From positions 5,772,775 to 5,836,774 of the forward strand of contig JAJEKV010000013.1 of NCBI GenBank assembly GCA_021234155.1: 64,000 bases of DNA, written 5' to 3'. The position numbers and the translations under genes were made by a program. The notes beneath the pieces were generated by a model. The model worked only from the letters and a program-made list of their open reading frames with translations. It searched no databases and was not told the DNA's origin. Of this stretch, positions 58,446 through 64,000 are shown piece by piece; position 1 is the stretch's first letter, and the number at the start of each line of letters is the position of its first letter. The stretch is from Isoetes taiwanensis. Its lineage: Eukaryota; Streptophyta; Lycopodiopsida; Isoetales; Isoetaceae.

Positions 58446-59226
58446 ATCAGTATTTGTGATGCTTCATCAACTATCAGCAAAATAACTGAACTGATTGGCT
58501 ACCCCTGGCGGAATTTGTTTACAATAATTCTGTCCATATTTCCAAGGGCTAGACACCGTTCTTTGTTAATTTCGGCATGCATCTCTGGTGGTCTTTCATT
58601 GCTCCTGGATATGACTCAATCAATCCCAGTGCTGCGGCCCAGCTCGACAAGCTCTGAGGCATACTCCAGGATGATCTTCAACACCATCTTCTCCAGGCCC
58701 AAGCACGTTATCGTTATCATGTAGATCAGCACCATCAAGATGCCCCTCCTTTTGTAATTGGTGACTTTGTTTGGTTCCTGTGTTAGGAATTGCCGATAGC
58801 TCGTCCCTATAACAAGCTCGATTACCAGCGCTTGGGTGCCTATCAAATTATTGACCGAGGTAGTGATGCTGCTTTTTCTCTGTAGCTTTCACCGTCAATT
58901 CGAGTGTTCCATGTCTCTTTATTGGAACTCTATATGGCGAATCCATTTCAAAATCGAGTTTCTCCACCTCCACCATTAGTCGGGATTGATGATCATGAGG
59001 AATTTGATGTTCGAGAAATTTTGAACTCCAAGTTTCTACGGCGCCGACTTTATTATTTGGTCGATGGGAAAGGATATTCCCCAAGTGACCGAACATGGGA
59101 ACCTGCCCGGAATTTGATTAATGCTCCTGGTGAAATTGCCAAGTTCCTTAATGTTATCCAGATAAGACAAGTCTCAGTACTCTGGCTCCAGCTTTGAAGA
59201 CTCAGCATCGTCGTAGGAGGGGAATG
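58446..59226 (+). pseudogene. Second chromovirus, integrase end and chromodomain
   Basis: A 5'-truncated Ty3 polyprotein end. Pieces in order are D-W-L-P-L-A-E-F-V-Y-N-N-S (near 58494), a basic helix (LQDDLQHHLLQAQARYRYHV) near 58675, the GDFVW patch near 58758, IRVFHVSLLEL near 58900, and then a chromodomain (residues DVREILNSKFLRRR, then YYLVDGKGYSPSDRTWEPAR) in the open frame 58904-59197. Several in-frame stops (58473, 58499, 58551, 58655) show it is dead. The linker and chromodomain are of a Tf1/sushi- or Tcn1-like type and clearly different from the 13.8 kb element. Confidence 0.85.
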
Positions 59227-59640
59227 ATGTGACAACCATGCGAGTATTATACTCATATATCGAAATATGGTCGTCACTAAGGTCTCCCTTAAGGGGTGAA
59301 TATTTACTAAAATGCTATATTTTAGGGTAAAAAAATTGAATACAAATATCCAATAGGTTTGTTTAAAAATAATAATAATAATTTTACCCAGGTTTCGACG
59401 GGTTAGGCTCCCACCTAGCTCGACGTCGCTCTGAAGACATGGAGAATTTTAAATATTCGCTTGGTTCTTGATATGAGATCTCTATATTCAAGATTGATTC
59501 GCCTCTTATTTCTAGTCTTCACTACTATATAGGAGTTTTAAGAAGGTGAATCTGGATATAGGTACAAACTTTAAATGTTTAGAAAACCTAGAATGATTGG
59601 CTGCTTATTTTATTCGGCCTTCTTTCTTAGATAGTGCCTA
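59213..59640 (+). repeat. Polypurine tract and LTR start of second chromovirus
   Basis: AGGAGGGGAATGA (59214-59226) is followed by TGTGACAACCATGCG, the expected junction of a polypurine tract with a 3' LTR that begins TGTGACA. The LTR extends to an uncertain end: I could not find its CA terminus or the partner LTR in this window. Confidence 0.6.
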
Positions 59641-62600
59641 TGCATGCTGAACTTTTAGGTATCATTTGTCACAGATTTTGGGACTTCACGTGGTATTATT
59701 CACCATCCTATTTTTTCTTATACATTTCTTGGATAGCCTAGAGTTCAAGCTCAATATTTGTAGGGAAGGGTAAAGTTGGGAACAAGGACTCTGAATTATG
59801 GAGTGAGTTAATGGCCTCTTGCAATTAGCAGGCCTTGCATGAATAGCCCCACTGATTTTTGAACCTTCTCTTTACCTGATAGCAAACCAGTGTCTCCTTT
59901 TGATGGATTCAATTCGGTGCACGCTTGTGCTAGTCTTGCTAGTTTGAAGGAACAGCTTGGTTATTTTCTAGAAAAGCTACTAGAAGTGTCTCCTATAGAC
60001 AAACATATACTTCGATGCATGGTGGCAACTATAGAATCAATGATCTGGTTCGTTCGTGAAGCTCCCATTAGAGATGAAATGAAGCTTATACCATTGAGGT
60101 TTGTTCTTTGGTCGTTATCCTCAATATAAGGTAGCAGAGCATCATGATTTTATACACCACTGTGGTATATCTAATTCAATAGTGGACGAAATAAACGTTG
60201 AAACTGTAGAACTTGGTGTTCCCTTTTGTTCAGGTTACAAGAACATCCTATAAGGCAAATTGCAGAAGCAGTTATGGTAGTATGTGAGGCGTAATGGTAG
60301 TGATAGAAGCAAACCATGTTGTGTGTTGTCCAGAGGTATCAAGAAGGCAGTAGTACAGCTACAATTACTACACTAGGAAGCTTTGCGACTGATTCATAAG
60401 CCAGAGCTTTGTTTCTGCAGAAGATCATGAAGAGAAGTAGGTTCATTGGTTCCTGATTCTTCTATTCAAATATTCTATTGCTGCACTTTATTCCATATCA
60501 AAACCATGTCCAGCACACAACTTAAATGAACTGAACATGAAAAGTGACACTTTGCAGGTCATTTCTTTTTCACTCATAGTTTAGCCTTTCTATTCATGTA
60601 TGGATATGCCTTCTGATTATTGATTCAATTCATATGTAGTTAAGGTTTAAGAAACATAAGATAAATCGTTTGACTTAAAAAATAGTTTGAAAATTATGCA
60701 AACAGACGCACACCTGAATAAGTATGTGAAAATGAATGCAATTTTGAGTAGGATAATTATGAGTTTCTGTTTCATTTGCTTTATAGGCAGATTACTATAC
60801 ATGCTCATACTTGTCGTAGGATTCTTATTTAATTGAGGCTACTGGATCAGGTGTTCTGCTATACCGAGTTTAACAAGTGATGAAATCTGATTAGAACTTT
60901 TACACCTTTTTTTTTTTTAACTGCTCAGTTTGCCAACTTCCTTTGGGGACTCTCAAATAATTCCAAATGATACAGCGATGTGCTAAATAGTATTGTACAG
61001 TTTGAGGCCGGTAACAGCTCTGGATCACAGTTGAACTATTTGAACTATTTGTATGTATATGATGATAAATGGATATTGCTTTTGTCAGAACTATTAATAT
61101 GGTTTGGGTTTCAGTTATTGTAGTGAATGCTAGTTTCTCAAGATCAATGTGTGCCAAAAAATCACCATTTTAACATGTGGTCATAGTGGCCTGGCAGCTA
61201 TCTTGTTCTTTAGTATTTGAATTCCAAAATTTGTTCAAACTCTCTATAACATTATACATTAAAAGTTTAAAGGAATTAGGATGGAGGCAAATGCTTAAAC
61301 TTTTTGAGTTAATACAGTTCTTTGGCATTGGGTTGATGTGAAGAGCAATATGATGAAAATGTTTGTCTATCTAAGAACAAGATGGGATTGGTAGCACACC
61401 TGCAAGAAAGAAACATAAGGCTTTGAGTATGACATAAGTTGCCTTGTTGGGCATTATCCGTTTCACACTTCAACTTTGCCTTGTCCAATTGCAGTTAAGG
61501 AATGAGACATCAAAGAATCAATGCCTTCTCCATCAGTAAACATATCATCCCATACCTTAGAAACATTTTCCATTATATTGATAAATAATTCGCCTTCAAC
61601 ACTATCCAAGGAAAAAAAGATCGCCTCTATTAGCTAACCTTCAAAAATCGAAATTCACTAGGTGTTCTAAAGTTACCCACTTAAAAGATTTCATTAAGGG
61701 AAATCTTGGTCGTCATGTGGATGCAAAAAGGTAGTTGCACAAGGCTAGGCTCAGCTCAAACTTGCAACCTTTTAGTTGCAAGTCATACACTTTTGCCAAG
61801 TGAAATACCAATACTTTAAACATTATCTTGCATCCTTCTTATATCCGTATTAATTTTTATAAGATCCTAAACTTAGGTGCATATATCCCACATGCATTCT
61901 TGTGGAAAAGAGGTCACTTTTCCAGTATATTAAGGAGCCTTTGACAGTAGCATGGATATTTCGGTTCAACGCCAGTCGTGACCCTTCTAGGCATCTGCCC
62001 CGCATTCTTGCTTGCCTTTGGGTCATTGCACTCTTGATTCTATATATCAGATACATAGATTCATGACAAGTATCACAGGAAGGGCCCATTCCAAATACAA
62101 AGTGGGTGTATTTCTTGTATATTTTTCAAGTATTTTCTCGTATTTCCTTGTTCTCGCATAGACTCATGACATGTATCATAGGAAGCCCCTCCCCACCCCC
62201 CAAAAAAAAAAAAACACCAAGTGGACCACTAGCAGAGTTGTTCCCATCTAAAAGGCAGGTGACCTGCAATGCCCAGCCAATTATCGAACAATCATGGTCA
62301 GTTCGGTGTTTGCAAAATCGCTACTCGAGATTCTCGAATAGGTTGACGGGCTGGAAAGACGCAGTAAAGATGCAGGTGCGACATCCCCTATGCGTATACA
62401 ATGCTCCCATCGTACAATACCAGATCATCCCTCCTGTCAACGTCCTCGCTAACATGAGGCCGTCCACCTAACATCGAATCCTTGCTAACAGACAAGAATC
62501 CAATGGGGAAGAATGGATGTGTCATTCATCTCGTCTCCCTCGGGACCTACCTAGCTGTGGAAGCACATCAAACACGAGCACATAGCATCAAATAATATAC

Positions 62601-63518
62601 ATATCCACCTCGAAGGATAGCTCACCATAACGTAACATCTGTAATAACAACATCAGTAACATCAACATAAGGGAAATCCTACCAAGGCTCAGGCTCATAG
62701 GGATCGACTGATGGCTTGGGCCTCCAGAAGTCAATGCAGACAGAATTCATGGCAAATGGACTGGGCTGGCATAACAACATGGCCGTTGGGTAGTCCTCTC
62801 CATCCGCCTCTCCTGTGCATACTTTGCAGATAGGCTGATAAGTCTTGGAGCATGATCGTAGCCTGCCGAGTGCATAGCCAAAGGTGCTATTACTGGGTTA
62901 CATCTCCCCACTTCCCAATGAGGCAGGAGAAGATCACTCCCCTCCAGAAGATGCATGCCAGTTACAGGCAGGCTAGAGAGCCACTGCCCGTCTACGACTT
63001 CAACCCCATTGAAGGCGATGCATCACCCAAGAGGTGTCGAGCCCATACCTTGCCCACACTTAGTGGCAAACTATTAGGCCTAACCCACAGTGTTTTCCGG
63101 TAGGCTTTACACACCAGAGGGATCAACTGTAACTGGACAAGTCTTCCTTGTCCAGTCTAGCTCTGCCACCCACAGCCAGGCGGGCTCTTATGCATAGGCC
63201 GCATTAATTGGGAATTAATGAGGCTATCTAGGTATCAACTACTAAGGCTTTCAGGGTCTCTACTCCCCTTCCTAACACACAGGAGTGCACATAGAATAGA
63301 ACATCATCATCCATAGAATTGAAACATAGAATAACATCTAATCTATCTACGTAAACATCATGGTTAAGTTCCTTTGTTAGGGCTTGTGATCTCAGAATCT
63401 ATAAGGCCTCTAAGGCTAAGTTAACATGCTAATCCAACTTATTGACGGACTAGAAGTTGGCATTGCACAATAGAATAGCCATTTACCTGATTCTTGGTTT
63501 GCTCCAGCTTCTCGAAAG
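59641..63518. other. Stretch with no firm gene
   Basis: An open frame at 59890-60129 (79 codons, LKEQLGYFLEKLLEVSPIDK, then MVATIESMIWFVREAPIRDE) has natural composition and could be an exon, but without support. The section 62400-63500 is richer in GC and has repeat-like phrases and a small palindrome (CTGGACAAG...CTTGTCCAG at about 63136), so it is probably an old LTR-element remnant. No RNA genes seen. Confidence 0.4.
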
Positions 63519-64000
63519 GTGCCCATGCTCCTGTTCGAGCTGAAAGCGACTGAATCCAGAAGGTCTGTTGTGCAAAGCCGGCTTGGCGGCATCTGGCAAT
63601 GTGGAATGGCACTAGCACTTGGCCAGAATGGCTCTTGGAAACTGGAATGCGAAAAGGGAAAAAGATTTCAGGTTTCCTTTTGGTTCCTTTTACATGACCC
63701 TTTTAGGGTTAGGGCTAAAAGATCATGTGGGGTTTTGCCATGTGGCAAAAAGGGTTATACGACATGTTTAAACACAACCACCCCAATTCTGGGTCCACAC
63801 CTAAAAACAACAGTAACAAAAAGACCACATGTCGTTGTTCCAAAAAATCTACATGTGGTTATGTGGAGGTGTGGTTTATTAAGGAGGCGGTGTAGTTTTT
63901 TTTTATGGAGCTATAGTTTTTTTTTTTTTTTTTTTGAAGATGTGGTCTTTTTTTGAGGTGTTGTTTTTTTAAAAGAAGTGTTGCTTATTTTTTTGAGGGG
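63519..64000. other. Window end, low complexity
   Basis: A 145-codon plus-strand frame (63519-63956) runs into T-rich low-complexity DNA and has no recognisable motif. The final 150 bp are mostly TTTTT and TGTGG runs. No gene called. Confidence 0.4.

Noticed and set aside
63519-63956. 145-codon plus-strand frame at the window end
   Set aside because: It runs into T-rich low-complexity DNA and ends in a poly-Phe stretch.
1-64000. CRISPR arrays, bacterial operons, ribosomal RNA genes
   Set aside because: None seen. The tandem arrays here lack unique spacers and the genes have plant introns.

Overview
The window looks like a repeat-rich nuclear segment of a large vascular-plant genome. The signs are a plant-type UDP-glycosyltransferase with its full 44-residue PSPG box, Ty3/Gypsy chromoviruses, plant LINEs with a DUF4283-like ORF1 and zf-RVT ends, a two-gene PIF/Harbinger transposon, AT-rich GT-AG introns, and long gene-free stretches. 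A fern, lycophyte or gymnosperm seems more likely to me than a flowering plant, but this is a judgement from the element mix and cannot be settled from the sequence alone.

Layout. 1-8090: decayed accessory DNA with mostly minus-strand broken reading frames, two related copies of one conserved protein block, and a cluster of short palindromes built on AAATTGGGCGGGC. 9218-10502: a spliced but twice frameshifted gene of unknown family. 12020-12838: 3' end of a LINE. 13079-17849: an inverted duplication with arms of about 1.4 kb around a 2 kb spacer that holds a near-perfect hairpin. 18801-34565: a shortened LINE with 17-bp target-site duplications, split by a 13.8 kb chromovirus (LTRs of about 1.6 kb, TSD CAAAG). 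The chromovirus carries several unidentified reading frames between its primer-binding site and gag. 36682-37550: a tandem array next to a tRNA-like (SINE-like) block. 39691-42065: a broken gene for a long coiled-coil protein with transposase-like C-terminal features, abutted by a GC-rich LINE fragment (42070-43450). 44653-46253: an intact two-exon UGT. 46474-51882: a PIF/Harbinger element with a broken transposase and an apparently intact three-exon Myb/trihelix partner gene. 54529-56089: a BTB/POZ gene with an internal duplication and one frameshift. 58446-59226: 3' end of a second chromovirus with chromodomain, polypurine tract and the start of its LTR. The rest is AT-rich DNA with no gene I can support.

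How the parts relate. Only the UGT, and possibly the BTB gene and the 9.2 kb gene, look like host genes. Almost everything else is mobile DNA, in some places nested: a LINE went in first and the chromovirus later inserted into it. In the Harbinger element the transposase cannot be made as it stands, while the DNA-binding partner still can. The best candidates for something undescribed are the coiled-coil/transposase-like gene at 39.7-42.1 kb, the extra reading frames of the 13.8 kb chromovirus, and the palindrome cluster in the first 4.2 kb.
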